The notes under the pieces were generated by a model, which was not told where the DNA came from, searched no databases, and was given only the letters and a program-made list of their open reading frames with translations. From positions 277,494 to 341,493 of the forward strand of contig NZ_JNZS01000002.1 in NCBI RefSeq assembly GCF_000718515.1: a DNA stretch of 64,000 nucleotides. The letters run 5' to 3'. This DNA is from Micromonospora parva. Lineage in GTDB: Bacteria; Actinomycetota; Actinomycetes; Mycobacteriales; Micromonosporaceae. Numbering within the stretch: position 1 is the first letter of the stretch; the number at the start of each line of letters is the position of its first letter. Made by a program: the position numbers and the translations under genes. Shown here piece by piece: positions 9,827-20,485 of the stretch.

Positions 9827-10366
9827 ATGGCCGATCTCACCCCGCTGCTCGCCTACCGCTGGAGTCCGCTGGCGTTCCACCCCACCGCGGAGCTGAGCGC
9901 GGCCGACGCGTCCTCCCTGCTGGAGGCCGCCCGCTGGGCACCCTCCCTGGGCAACCGCCAGCCCTGGCGGTTCACAGTGGGCTACCGCAACGACGACACC
10001 TGGAAGCGCATCCTGGTCAACCTGACCGAGCGCGACCAACGCTGGGCGCACCGGGCCGCCGCGCTGCTGCTCGCCGCGCACGTCGACCCGGACGCCGCGC
10101 CGGCTGACGGGATCGCGTACGACCTGGGCCAGGCGGTCGCCCACCTCACCGTGCAGGCCACCGCGCTGGGGTTGCACGTCCGGCAGGTGCTGAGCGTGGA
10201 CCGCGGCGGGCTCGCCGCCGACCTGCACCTCCCCGCCGACGTGCGGCCGTACGCGGTGCTCGTCGTCGGGCAGCTCGGCGACCCGCTCAGCCTGCCGGCG
10301 GACCTCGTCGCCGAGGAGACCGGCCTGCGCCGCCGCCGACCGTTGGCCGACCTGCTGCTCGGCTGA
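9827..10366 (+). CDS. Nitroreductase family protein
   Basis: A 179-residue FMN-binding nitroreductase-fold protein. The N-terminus carries R-W-S-P-L-A-F and the classic FMN/substrate segment A-R-W-A-P-S-L-G-N-R-Q-P-W-R-F (about 36-50). The middle has the D-L-G-Q-A-V-A-H-L-T helix and A-L-G-L-H motif. Homologues reduce nitro groups, quinones or flavins with NAD(P)H; the substrate is unknown here. No strong ribosome-binding site precedes the ATG. It converges on the ArsR-like gene at 10379 with only 12 bases between the stops. Confidence 0.85.
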   Translation: MADLTPLLAYRWSPLAFHPTAELSAADASSLLEAARWAPSLGNRQPWRFTVGYRNDDTWKRILVNLTERDQRWAHRAAALLLAAHVDPDAAPADGIAYDLGQAVAHLTVQATALGLHVRQVLSVDRGGLAADLHLPADVRPYAVLVVGQLGDPLSLPADLVAEETGLRRRRPLADLLLG

Positions 10367-10378
10367 CCGGTCAGCCGG

Positions 10379-11365
10379 CTACCCGCCGCGGCTGGCGCGC
10401 AGCAGGACCACTGCGGCCTCGGTGTTGCGATAGAGCACGTGCCGGCCCTGTCGGGACCGGTTGACCAGGCCGGCGGCGTGCAGCGCGGCCAGGTGTTGGG
10501 AGACGTTCCCGGCGGACATCCCGGTGAGTCGGGCCAGATCGGTGGTGGTGGCCGCCGTGTCGAGCCGGTGCAGCAGCACGGCCCGGCCGGGGCCGATCAC
10601 CCGCCCCAGCGGGTCGCCCGGCGGCGGCGCTGTCGCCTCCCAGAGCGTCCCGACCGCTCGGACCGGGTACGCGCCGGCCGGCAGCGAATCCTCCAGCAGG
10701 TTCCACAGCACCCGCCGCCCGCTGAACACCGTCGGGTTCAGCGCCAGTCCACGACCCCGCAGGTCGAAGTCCCGCTCGAACGGGTCGTCGCTGACCACCC
10801 GGTCGCCGAGCCAGCGCAGGCTCGGGTGCAGCTGCTCGAAGAACCGGCCGGCGCCGTTCTCCGCGAGCTGGGCGGCCCGGTACGTCACGTCGGCGTCGAG
10901 CAGGGCCTGCATCCGTGGCCAGTCCGGGGCGATCGCCTCGTCGTACCAGACCCGCACCGCGTCGACGAGCTGCGGCAGCAGCCCACCGGGGTCGGCGAGC
11001 AGCGCCTGCCCGAACGTACCCAGCGGCCGGCGCGGGGTGGTCGCCAGCAGGTCCTGGACCACCACGGCCGGCGGCGTGGCGGCGATCTGTTCGAGTTGCT
11101 CGGCCATCTCCACGTTCGGCCGGGCGGCCGGGGTGAGGAAGTCGGGCAGCCAGCAACGCGGTCGGGCCAGCTCCACCAGCGGTCGGACCCGGGAGGCCAC
11201 CTCGGGCCGACGCAGGGTCACCCGGGCGCGGTCGATCCAGGGCAGGTGCACCGCGTAGTGAATTGGGCTGGCCAGCGCCCACATGCTCATGACCGTCTCG
11301 TTGACCGGCGACACGGCCAACCGCACTCCCGCCACGTCGGCCACGTTGAACCGCAACTCGGACAC
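10379..11365 (-). CDS. ArsR/SmtB-type winged-helix transcriptional regulator with long N-terminal domain
   Basis: A 328-residue regulator whose C-terminal 80 residues form a winged helix-turn-helix of the ArsR type (T-G-M-S-A-G-N-V-S-Q-H-L-A-A-L-H recognition helix, then R-Q-G-R-H-V-L-Y in the wing). The N-terminal 230 residues resemble the DUF5937 region seen in such actinobacterial regulators and lack an obvious metal-binding Cys pair. The GTG start has GGAGGG 5 bases upstream. It is divergent from the MFS transporter gene at 11445, with 79 bases between, so it probably controls that transporter and itself. Confidence 0.8.
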   Translation of the reverse strand: MSELRFNVADVAGVRLAVSPVNETVMSMWALASPIHYAVHLPWIDRARVTLRRPEVASRVRPLVELARPRCWLPDFLTPAARPNVEMAEQLEQIAATPPAVVVQDLLATTPRRPLGTFGQALLADPGGLLPQLVDAVRVWYDEAIAPDWPRMQALLDADVTYRAAQLAENGAGRFFEQLHPSLRWLGDRVVSDDPFERDFDLRGRGLALNPTVFSGRRVLWNLLEDSLPAGAYPVRAVGTLWEATAPPPGDPLGRVIGPGRAVLLHRLDTAATTTDLARLTGMSAGNVSQHLAALHAAGLVNRSRQGRHVLYRNTEAAVVLLRASRGG

Positions 11366-11444
11366 GCACCCTCCCCGGGAGCAGGATTCGGTTGAGCCTA
11401 AAAGACTCGACCACCGTCATGGGGGCACGGTTCACTCACCGGCC

Positions 11445-12716
11445 ATGGGGGCCAGAGACACCATTCGCACCGTTGTCCACCACGTCGTACCGCCGGCCGG
11501 GCTGACCCGCGCGCTGGCCGTACAGGCCATGGTCGGAGCCGTCGGCAGCGGCCTGTTCCACGCCGGCAGCGCCGTCTTCTTCACCCGGGCACTCGGGCTC
11601 AGCGCCGCCCAGGTGGGGCTGGGCCTGTCCGTAGCGGCGGGGGTGTCGCTGCTCGGCACGGTGCCGCTGGGTGGGCTCACCGACCGGTACGGGCCGCAGC
11701 GGGTCTGGGTGGTCGGGCTGGTGCTGGACGCGGCGCTCTTCGCGACCTACCCGTTCGTCGGCGGCTTCACGGGTTTCCTCGCCGTGGTGGTGGCGCTGGC
11801 CGCCGTGGAGGCCGCGACCGGTGTGGCCCGGCAGGTCTACTCGATCAACGCGCTCCCCCCGGCCGAACGGGTCACGGCGATGGCGTACCAGCGCTCGTCG
11901 TTGAATGTCGGCTTCGGGCTCGGCGCGGTGATCAGCGGCGTGGTGCTGGCGGTCGACACGATGGCGGCCTACCGGGGGATGGTCTGGTTCATCGCGACGG
12001 TCTTCCTGGTGACGGCCCTCTTCGTGCGACGACTGCCCCGCCTGCCGCAGGTGGCCCGGCCGGTTGAGCCGATGAGTCGGCTCGCCGTGCTCCGGGACCG
12101 TCCGTTCATGGCGGCATCCCTACTCTCCGGGCTGCTCACCGCGCACCAGACGCTCTACCTGACGGTGATGCCGCTCTGGATCCTCACCCACACCGACGCC
12201 CCGAAGACGGTGATCGCCGCCCTGGTGCTGCTCAACACGGTCCTGATCGTGCTGCTCCAGGTACGCGCCAGCCGAGGCGCTGACACCGCGTCGGGCGCGG
12301 CCCGGGCCTCCCGCCGGGGCGCCCTGCTGATCGCCCTGTTCTGTCTGGTCCTGCCGATCTCCGGGCTGACCCGGGGCGGCCTCACCGTCGTGGTGCTGGT
12401 GGCCGCCGCGACGCTGCTGATCCTGGCTGAGCTGATCGAGTCGGCGGGCGCCTGGGGGCTCACCGCCACCCTGCCGCCGGCCGCCCAGCGCGGCGCGTAT
12501 GTGGGGGCGTTCCGGCTCGGCTCCCAGGTGCAGTATCTGATAGCCCCGGCGGGGTTGACCGCGCTCGGGGTGAGCACCGGCGGCTGGGGTTGGTTACCGA
12601 CGGCAGCGATCTTCGCGCTGGTCGGGCTGGCGATCGTGCCCGCCGTGGCCTGGGCCGAACGGACGCCGAGGCTGGGTTGCCAGGCCCCGGAGCCGGCGAT
12701 GACCTCGGTCCCATAG
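11445..12716 (+). CDS. Major facilitator superfamily transporter
   Basis: A 423-residue integral membrane protein with about 12 hydrophobic segments and the loop 2-3 motif G-G-L-T-D-R-Y-G typical of MFS exporters. The ATG at 11445 is chosen because it begins a conserved-looking cytoplasmic N-terminus; an upstream in-frame ATG would overlap the divergent regulator gene. The presence of a divergent ArsR-like regulator suggests inducible drug or metabolite efflux. The substrate cannot be deduced. Confidence 0.85.
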   Translation: MGARDTIRTVVHHVVPPAGLTRALAVQAMVGAVGSGLFHAGSAVFFTRALGLSAAQVGLGLSVAAGVSLLGTVPLGGLTDRYGPQRVWVVGLVLDAALFATYPFVGGFTGFLAVVVALAAVEAATGVARQVYSINALPPAERVTAMAYQRSSLNVGFGLGAVISGVVLAVDTMAAYRGMVWFIATVFLVTALFVRRLPRLPQVARPVEPMSRLAVLRDRPFMAASLLSGLLTAHQTLYLTVMPLWILTHTDAPKTVIAALVLLNTVLIVLLQVRASRGADTASGAARASRRGALLIALFCLVLPISGLTRGGLTVVVLVAAATLLILAELIESAGAWGLTATLPPAAQRGAYVGAFRLGSQVQYLIAPAGLTALGVSTGGWGWLPTAAIFALVGLAIVPAVAWAERTPRLGCQAPEPAMTSVP

Positions 12717-12766
12717 TCCGGACCGGCCTTTCCACCCCCCGTTCCATCACGTAGGGTGACCTGGTC

Positions 12767-12795
12767 ATGTGGCAGGCGCTGCTCCTCCTTAGCCG

Positions 12796-12811
<16 letters not shown>
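12767..12811 (+). CDS. leuA leader peptide (four consecutive leucine codons)
   Basis: A 14-codon open frame M-W-Q-A-L-L-L-L-S-R-R-D-E-A begins at an ATG with AGGGTGA about 8 bases upstream and ends with TGA 141 bases before leuA. The codons CTG-CTC-CTC-CTT form a leucine run that would stall ribosomes when charged tRNA-Leu is scarce, the hallmark of leucine attenuation. A stable hairpin overlaps its last codons. Comparable leaders are known upstream of actinobacterial leuA. Confidence 0.75.
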
Positions 12812-14704
<1,893 letters not shown>

Positions 14705-14719
14705 TCCCAGGCGTCGCGT

Positions 14720-14745
14720 CCCCGAGGTGGTCCGCTACCTCGGGG
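14720..14745. terminator. Bidirectional hairpin between leuA and the DHA2 transporter
   Basis: A perfect 9-bp stem (14720-14728 with 14737-14745) lies 15 bases after the leuA stop and overlaps the stop codon of the convergent transporter gene. Confidence 0.6.
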
Positions 14746-16228
14746 GCGTGGCGGCGGGCAGCGAGTGGCAGGGCTGCGACGGCGGGGCCTCCCGGGGCGG
14801 TCGGTGGACCAGCACGAGGGCCAGCACCGCGCCGGCCAGCAGCAGCCCCGCGCACCAGGCCAACGCCGCGCGGTACGCGTCGGTCAGGTCGGCCTTCTGC
14901 TCGTAGCCGGCGCCGGAGAGACCGACCAGCAGCGGCAGCGCCGCCACCGCGAGCAGGCCGCCGGCACGGGACGCGGCGTTGTTGAAGCCGCTGGCGACCC
15001 CGGAGAAGCGGTCCTGCACGGCGGCCAGCACCGACGCGGTCAGCGGTGCCACCACCAGGGTCAGCCCGATGCCGAAGAGCAGCACGCCGGGCAGCACGTC
15101 GCGCCAGTACGACGCGCCCGGTCCGACGCCGCGCAGCAGCAGCAGACCGACCGCGGCGATCAGCGGTCCGACGGCGAGGGGCAGGCGCGGGCCGATCCGC
15201 GCTGACAGCGCGCCGGCCCGCGCCGACCCGACCAACAGCAGCAGCGTCATCGGCAGCAACGCGATGCCGGTGCGGAAGGCCGACCACTCGACCACGTTCT
15301 GCAGGTAGACGGCGAAGAAGAAGGTGAAGCCGCCGAGCGCCGCGTAGACGACCACCGTGAAGAGGTTCAGCACCGAGAAGAGTCGGCTGCTGAACAGCCC
15401 GGTGGGCAGCATCGCGGCGTCGCCCCGCCGCCGCTCCAGCAGCACGAAGGCCACCGCGGCGAGCACACCGACCGCTGCCGCGATCAGCACCTCGGCGGAG
15501 TCGAACCCGCGAGCCGGCGCGTCGATCAGGGCGTAGGTGACGCCGGCGAGCGCGAGCGCTCCGAGGAGGGCTCCGGCGACGTCGAACCGACGTCGGGTCC
15601 GATCCCGTCCCTCGATCCGGGAGGCGCTCTCGTCCCGGCTCTCCGGCACCCAGCGCAGCGCGGCCAGCAGCACCAGCACGGCGATCGGCAGGTTGAGGAA
15701 GAAGATCCAGCGCCAGGAGAGCGCGTCGATGAGCCAGCCGCCGATGAACGGGCCCAGCGCGGTGGACACGCCGGACAGCCCGGCCCAGGCACCGATCGCG
15801 CGGCCCCGGTCGTCGGGGTGGAAGCTCGACTGGAGCACCGACAGCGACCCGGGCGTGAGCAGCGCGCCGCCGGCACCCTGGAGGAACCGCGCTCCGATCA
15901 GCCAACCGGTGTCCTGGGCGAGCCCACAGAGCACGGAGGCGGCGGTGAACCAGACCACGCCGATGAGGAAGATGCGTCGCCGGCCGAAGCGGTCCCCCAG
16001 CGCACCACCGAGCAACACGAACGCCGCCAGCATCAGCAGATAGCCGTTGATGGTCCACTGGAGATCGGCGACGTTCGCGCCGAGATCCTGCCCGAGCCTC
16101 GGCAGCGCCACGTTGACGACAGTGCTGTCGAGGAAGACCATGCCAGAGGCGAGTACGGCGGCGAGCAGCGTGCCCCGGCCGGCGGTGGTGCCCATCCGGA
16201 GGGCTGCGGCCGGCACGGGTGCGGTCAT
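14735..16228 (-). CDS. DHA2-family MFS multidrug exporter (EmrB/QacA type)
   Basis: A 497-residue protein with about 14 membrane segments. Early motifs L-D-S-T-V-V-N-V-A-L-P and G-D-R-F-G-R-R-R are diagnostic of the drug:H+ antiporter-2 family. The ATG at 16228 starts M-T-A-P-V-P and has GGTGGG upstream; a longer frame to 16300 lacks a site. It is a single gene, with no adjacent TetR-type regulator and no biosynthetic genes nearby, so its substrate is open. Confidence 0.88.
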   Translation of the reverse strand: MTAPVPAAALRMGTTAGRGTLLAAVLASGMVFLDSTVVNVALPRLGQDLGANVADLQWTINGYLLMLAAFVLLGGALGDRFGRRRIFLIGVVWFTAASVLCGLAQDTGWLIGARFLQGAGGALLTPGSLSVLQSSFHPDDRGRAIGAWAGLSGVSTALGPFIGGWLIDALSWRWIFFLNLPIAVLVLLAALRWVPESRDESASRIEGRDRTRRRFDVAGALLGALALAGVTYALIDAPARGFDSAEVLIAAAVGVLAAVAFVLLERRRGDAAMLPTGLFSSRLFSVLNLFTVVVYAALGGFTFFFAVYLQNVVEWSAFRTGIALLPMTLLLLVGSARAGALSARIGPRLPLAVGPLIAAVGLLLLRGVGPGASYWRDVLPGVLLFGIGLTLVVAPLTASVLAAVQDRFSGVASGFNNAASRAGGLLAVAALPLLVGLSGAGYEQKADLTDAYRAALAWCAGLLLAGAVLALVLVHRPPREAPPSQPCHSLPAATPPR

Positions 16229-16335
16229 CCCACCAATCTGCCTTGCATCATGTGGGAGACGCCACGAAACGCCGAAACCGTTCCCGGGTACTGTGCGCAA
16301 TCGCCGGGAGCCCCCAAGCTGGAGAGGTGTCGTCT

Positions 16336-16974
16336 GTGCGTACCAGATCAGGACCGCGAGCGGCGGTGGCTGCGCTTGCCGCGGCGCTGGCGCTCGGCGT
16401 GGCCGGTTGCGTCCCGCCGGATGAGCCGGCCACCCCGCCGCCGAGTGACGGCGGCAACGCGGTGGAGCAGTTGAGCGAGCTCACCGTCGCCACCGCCGGC
16501 TCGATGAAGGGCTACAGCCGGGACCGTTTCCCGCACTGGCGGGACACCGGCAAGAACTGCGACGTCCGGGACAGCATCCTCCAGCGCGACGGCAAGGACG
16601 TGAAGCTGTCCGGCTGCAACGTGGTCGGTGGGCGCTGGGAGAGCGTGTACGACGGTCGCAGCTTCTCGGATCCCTCCGACGTGGACATCGACCACATGGT
16701 GCCGTTGGCCAACGCGTGGCGCTCGGGTGCCGACGAGTGGGACAACGCGAAGCGCGGCGACTTCGCCAACGACACCACCCGTCCGCAGCTGTTCGCGGTT
16801 TCCGCCTCGTCGAACCGGGCAAAGGGTGACCAGGACCCGTCCCAGTGGAAGCCGGCAAACCGATCGTACTGGTGCAAATACGCCCAGGACTGGGTGACGG
16901 TCAAGCACTACTGGCGACTGACGGTGACCAGCGCCGAGAAGTCCGCACTGACCGACATGTTGGAGGGCTGTTGA
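16336..16974 (+). CDS. Secreted HNH-family nuclease-like lipoprotein
   Basis: A 212-residue exported protein. GTG at 16336 is favoured over GTG at 16327 because GGAGAGG lies 8 bases upstream. Residues 1-25 are a signal with lipobox-like G-V-A-G-C. The mature domain has D-V-D-I-D-H-M-V-P-L, A-W-R-S-G-A, F-A-N-D, then S-N-R-A-K-G-D-Q-D-P-S-Q-W, the beta-beta-alpha-metal pattern of the DUF1524 / GmrSD C-terminal HNH family. Cysteines flank the domain. It may degrade extracellular DNA; activity is inferred from the His/Asn/Asp pattern only. Confidence 0.83.
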   Translation: MRTRSGPRAAVAALAAALALGVAGCVPPDEPATPPPSDGGNAVEQLSELTVATAGSMKGYSRDRFPHWRDTGKNCDVRDSILQRDGKDVKLSGCNVVGGRWESVYDGRSFSDPSDVDIDHMVPLANAWRSGADEWDNAKRGDFANDTTRPQLFAVSASSNRAKGDQDPSQWKPANRSYWCKYAQDWVTVKHYWRLTVTSAEKSALTDMLEGC

Positions 16975-16988
16975 GTGGGGAGCGAATC

Positions 16989-17357
16989 GTGACCGCCGCC
17001 GGGGAGGGCGTCCCGTCCGCCGCCGGTATGACCGCCGACGGCACCGCCGAGACTCCCGCCGCCGTGCCAGGTGCCGGCATGGTCGCGGATTCCGGCGGCG
17101 CGTCCGGCCCGCAGAGCCGCACCACCGACATCGTGCCCGGCCCGGGCGGCGTGATGACCGACGAGGTCGGCGTCGTCACCGGTGACCTGACGCTGCGCAC
17201 CGAGTACGCGGACGGCAAGGTCACGGTGCGGGTGCAGTACAAGGACGCGGACGAGTGGTACGCGGTGACCGGCACGTCGGTCACGTTGGCCGACCCGGCC
17301 GGGCTGGACGCGGTGCACGGCGTCGCGGTGGGGCTGCTGAACCGCCCCGAGGGCTGA
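16989..17357 (+). CDS. Small hypothetical protein
   Basis: A 122-residue protein from the GTG at 16989, preceded by GGGGAG at 6 bases, 14 bases after the nuclease-like gene. The first half is Ala/Gly-rich and probably disordered. The second half (about 55-122) looks like a compact beta domain with V-V-T-G-D-L-T-L-R-T-E-Y. No signal peptide or named family is recognised. The spacing suggests co-transcription with the lipoprotein gene upstream. Confidence 0.6.
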   Translation: MTAAGEGVPSAAGMTADGTAETPAAVPGAGMVADSGGASGPQSRTTDIVPGPGGVMTDEVGVVTGDLTLRTEYADGKVTVRVQYKDADEWYAVTGTSVTLADPAGLDAVHGVAVGLLNRPEG

Positions 17358-17383
17358 CGACCGCCGGCACCGCGTCCTGCGGC

Positions 17384-18505
17384 TCAGACGTACGAACCGG
17401 GCTCGGTGGGCGCGGAGACCACGCCCGGCGCGTCCCCCTCGCCCTCGGGCCGGACGATCTGCGCGCTGACCCCGTGCGGACGCAGTTCGCCACTGGCGAT
17501 CTGCTCGGCGAAGTGACACGCCACCCGGCTGCCACCGATCTCCCGCAACACCGGTCGCTCGTCGGCGCAGCGGGTGGGCTGCGCCCACGGGCAGCGCGTG
17601 TGGAAGCGGCAGCCGGACGGCGGGTTGGCCGGCGACGGCAGGTCACCGGCGAGCAGGATCCGCTCCCGGCGGTCCTCCACGTCCGGGTCCGGCACCGGCA
17701 CCGCGGACATCAGCGCCCGCGTGTACGGGTGCAGCGGCTCGTTGTAGAGCCGGTCGCTCGGCGCCTCCTCGACCAACGCCCCCAGGTACATGACGCCGAC
17801 CGTGTCGGAGATGTGCCGGACCACCGCGAGGTCGTGCGCGATCACCAGGTAGGTCAGCCCCAGGCTGTCCTGGAGTTCGTCCAGCAGGTTGACCACCTGG
17901 GCCTGGATCGACACGTCGAGCGCCGAGACCGGCTCGTCGGCGACGATCAGCTCCGGCCCGAGGACCAGCGCGCGGGCGATGCCGATGCGCTGCCGCTGCC
18001 CGCCGGAGAACTCGTGCGGGTAACGGGACAGCGCCCAGCGCGGCAGCCCGACCGCGTCCAGGGTCTCGCCGATGATCCGTCGACGGTCGGTGCGGTCGGC
18101 GCCGATCCCGTGGGTCTGCAGACCCTCGGTCAGGATCGACTCGACGTTCTGCCGGGGGTCGAGACTGGACATCGGGTCCTGGAAGATCATCTGCATCCGG
18201 CGACGCATGCCGCGCAGCTTGCCGGGCGGCAGCGTGGTCAACTCGACACCGTCGAAGCTGACCTCACCGGCGGTCGGCGGGGTGAGCTGGAGCAGCGCAC
18301 GGCCCAACGTGGACTTGCCGCAGCCGGACTCACCCACCAGGCCGTACGTCTTGCCCCGCGCGATGCTCAGGTCGACTCCGTCGACGGCCTTCACCTGGCC
18401 GACCACCCGGTCGAAGAGCACCCCCCGTTTGATCGGGAAGTGCACCTTCAGATCGCGCACCTCGACGAGGACGTCGTTCTCGGTTCGCTCGCTACGCTCG
18501 CTCAC
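17384..18505 (-). CDS. dppF: Peptide ABC transporter ATP-binding protein (DppF/OppF type)
   Basis: A 373-residue nucleotide-binding subunit that powers peptide uptake. It has Walker [10 protein letters not shown], the [15 protein letters not shown] signature, Walker B V-A-D-E-P-V-S and a C-terminal oligo_HPY domain ending in a cysteine-containing FHTRCPWAQ segment. The GTG at 18505 overlaps the dppD stop by four bases (GTGA), so translation is coupled. The first nine codons (V-S-E-R-S-E-R-T-E) lie in an AGCGAGCGTAGCGAGCGAAC tract that looks repeat-derived. It is last in the operon. Confidence 0.92.
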   Translation of the reverse strand: MSERSERTENDVLVEVRDLKVHFPIKRGVLFDRVVGQVKAVDGVDLSIARGKTYGLVGESGCGKSTLGRALLQLTPPTAGEVSFDGVELTTLPPGKLRGMRRRMQMIFQDPMSSLDPRQNVESILTEGLQTHGIGADRTDRRRIIGETLDAVGLPRWALSRYPHEFSGGQRQRIGIARALVLGPELIVADEPVSALDVSIQAQVVNLLDELQDSLGLTYLVIAHDLAVVRHISDTVGVMYLGALVEEAPSDRLYNEPLHPYTRALMSAVPVPDPDVEDRRERILLAGDLPSPANPPSGCRFHTRCPWAQPTRCADERPVLREIGGSRVACHFAEQIASGELRPHGVSAQIVRPEGEGDAPGVVSAPTEPGSYV

Positions 18506-19515
18506 GCTGATTCCTCCTCGCGCGGGGCGGGCACCGTGCCGGGCACCGGCTCCGGGTTCACGCACCGGTAGCTACGTCCGTCGTACGCCTGCACCAGCTC
18601 CGGCGGCTCGCCCACGCACTCGTCGATCCGTCGGGAGCAGCGCGGGGCGAAGGCACAACCGTCCGGCCAGGGCAGCAGGTCGCGGACCGAACCAGGAATC
18701 GGGTTGAGCTTCTCGCCCCGCCCGGCGTCCAGGCGCGGCACCGAACCGAGCAGACCCACCGTGTACGGGTGACGCGGCTGGCGGAACAGCGGGCGTCGGC
18801 GGGCCGTCTCCACCACCCGGCCGCCGTAGAGCACGTTCACGGTGTCGCACATGCCGGCCACCACGCCCAGATCGTGCGTGATCATCAACAGCGCGGTGCC
18901 GGAGTCCCGGACCAGTTCCTTCAGCAGCTCCAGGATCTGGGCCTGGATGGTGACGTCGAGCGCGGTGGTCGGCTCGTCGGCGATCAGCAGCCGCGGCTGG
19001 CAGGCCACCGCCATCGCGATGAGCGCACGCTGGCGCATCCCACCGGAGAGCTGGTGCGGGTACTCCTTCAGCCGCCGCTTCGGGTCGGGGATGCCGACCC
19101 GGTCGAGCAGCGCCGCCGCCTCCTTCGCCGCGGTCTCACCCTTCATCCCCCGGTGCCGGGTGAGCACCTCGGTCACCTGCAACCCGATCGGGATCACCGG
19201 GTTCAGCGAGGAGAGCGGATCCTGGAAGATCATCGCGATGTCCCGGCCCCGGATGTCCCGCCGCGACCGGTCGTCGAGCTGGAGCAGGTCGGTGCCGTCG
19301 AAGACGGCCTTGCCGCCGACCCGCAGGCCCGGCTGCTTGGGCAACAGACCCATGATCGCGAGCGAGGTGACGCTCTTGCCGCAGCCGGACTCACCGACCA
19401 GGCCGACCACCTCACCGGCGTCGACCGAGAAGGACACCCCGTCGACAGCGTGCACGGCCCGCTGACCGCGGCGGGCGAACGTGACGGCGAGATCTTCAAC
19501 TTCGAGCAGTGCCAT
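18502..19515 (-). CDS. dppD: Peptide ABC transporter ATP-binding protein (DppD/OppD type)
   Basis: A 337-residue ATPase partner of DppF. It shows Walker [11 protein letters not shown], the [12 protein letters not shown] signature, [10 protein letters not shown] and a C-terminal oligo_HPY region with C-A-F-A-P-R-C and a later E-C-V. The ATG at 19515 is 7 bases downstream of the dppC stop. DppD and DppF form the heterodimeric motor typical of dipeptide/oligopeptide importers. Confidence 0.92.
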   Translation of the reverse strand: MALLEVEDLAVTFARRGQRAVHAVDGVSFSVDAGEVVGLVGESGCGKSVTSLAIMGLLPKQPGLRVGGKAVFDGTDLLQLDDRSRRDIRGRDIAMIFQDPLSSLNPVIPIGLQVTEVLTRHRGMKGETAAKEAAALLDRVGIPDPKRRLKEYPHQLSGGMRQRALIAMAVACQPRLLIADEPTTALDVTIQAQILELLKELVRDSGTALLMITHDLGVVAGMCDTVNVLYGGRVVETARRRPLFRQPRHPYTVGLLGSVPRLDAGRGEKLNPIPGSVRDLLPWPDGCAFAPRCSRRIDECVGEPPELVQAYDGRSYRCVNPEPVPGTVPAPREEESA

Positions 19516-19522
19516 CAGGGGC

Positions 19523-20485
19523 CTACTTCCGCAGCTTCGGGTCGAGGGCCTCACGCATCGCCTCACCCAGCAGGGTGAAGCCGAGCGCGGTGATGATGAT
19601 CGCGACCGCCGGGTAGATCGCCAGCGACGGCCGGATGCCGAGGTACTGCTGCGCGTCGGCGAGCATGACCCCCCACTCCGGTACGGCGGTGTCCGGGTTA
19701 CCCAGACCGAGGAACGACAACGCCGCAGCCTCGATGATCGCGGTGGCCAGGGTCAGGGTGGCCTGCACGATCACCGGGGCGAGCGAGTTGGGCACCACGT
19801 GGGTCAGCGCGATCTTCGACTTCTTGACGCCGAGCGAGGTGGCCGCCAGCACGTAGTCGCTGTTGGCCTGCGAGATCATCGAGCCGCGCAGCAGCCGGGC
19901 GAACACCGGCACCGAGACCACACCGACAGCGATCATCACAGTGGTCAGGCTGGCCCCGAGCAGGGCGGCGATGCTCACCGCCAGCAGCAGGCTCGGCATC
20001 GCCAGCAGCATGTCGATGAAGCGCATCAGGGTGGTGTCGACCCACCGCCCCCACCGGCCACCGAGACCGGCCGCGGCACCGGAGATGCCACCGATCAGCG
20101 CGCCGATGGCCAGACCGATCAGGGTGGAGACCACACCGACCAGCAGGGTCTGACGGGCTCCCACGATCATGCGGCTGAACTCGTCACGGCCCTGGTGGTC
20201 GTAACCGAACCAGTGATCGCCGTCGGGCCCGGGGATGACACCCGGCTTGATCAGCCCTTCCCGGATACCGATCGTGTCCGTCGGCGCGTACGGCACGAGG
20301 AACGGGCCGAGCACCGCTACCAACACGAAGAGCGCCAGGATGACCGCGCCGACGATCGCGGCCGGGTTGCCGCGCAGCCGCCGGAACGCCTCCTGCCAGA
20401 GGCTGACACCCCGCTCGTCGTCGCGGGCGGCCAGTTCGGAGAGCCGGTCGATCTTTTCGCGCTTCTTGCCCGGGCTGAGGGTCAT
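19523..20485 (-). CDS. dppC: Peptide ABC transporter permease (DppC type)
   Basis: A 320-residue inner-membrane permease with about six membrane segments, a conserved N-terminal cytoplasmic helix (W-Q-E-A-F-R-R-L-R-G-N-P-A-A) and the binding-protein-dependent permease EAA-type loop (E-A-A-A-L-S-F-L-G-L-G). The start ATG overlaps the dppB stop by four bases. It pairs with DppB to form the translocation channel. Confidence 0.92.
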   Translation of the reverse strand: MTLSPGKKREKIDRLSELAARDDERGVSLWQEAFRRLRGNPAAIVGAVILALFVLVAVLGPFLVPYAPTDTIGIREGLIKPGVIPGPDGDHWFGYDHQGRDEFSRMIVGARQTLLVGVVSTLIGLAIGALIGGISGAAAGLGGRWGRWVDTTLMRFIDMLLAMPSLLLAVSIAALLGASLTTVMIAVGVVSVPVFARLLRGSMISQANSDYVLAATSLGVKKSKIALTHVVPNSLAPVIVQATLTLATAIIEAAALSFLGLGNPDTAVPEWGVMLADAQQYLGIRPSLAIYPAVAIIITALGFTLLGEAMREALDPKLRK

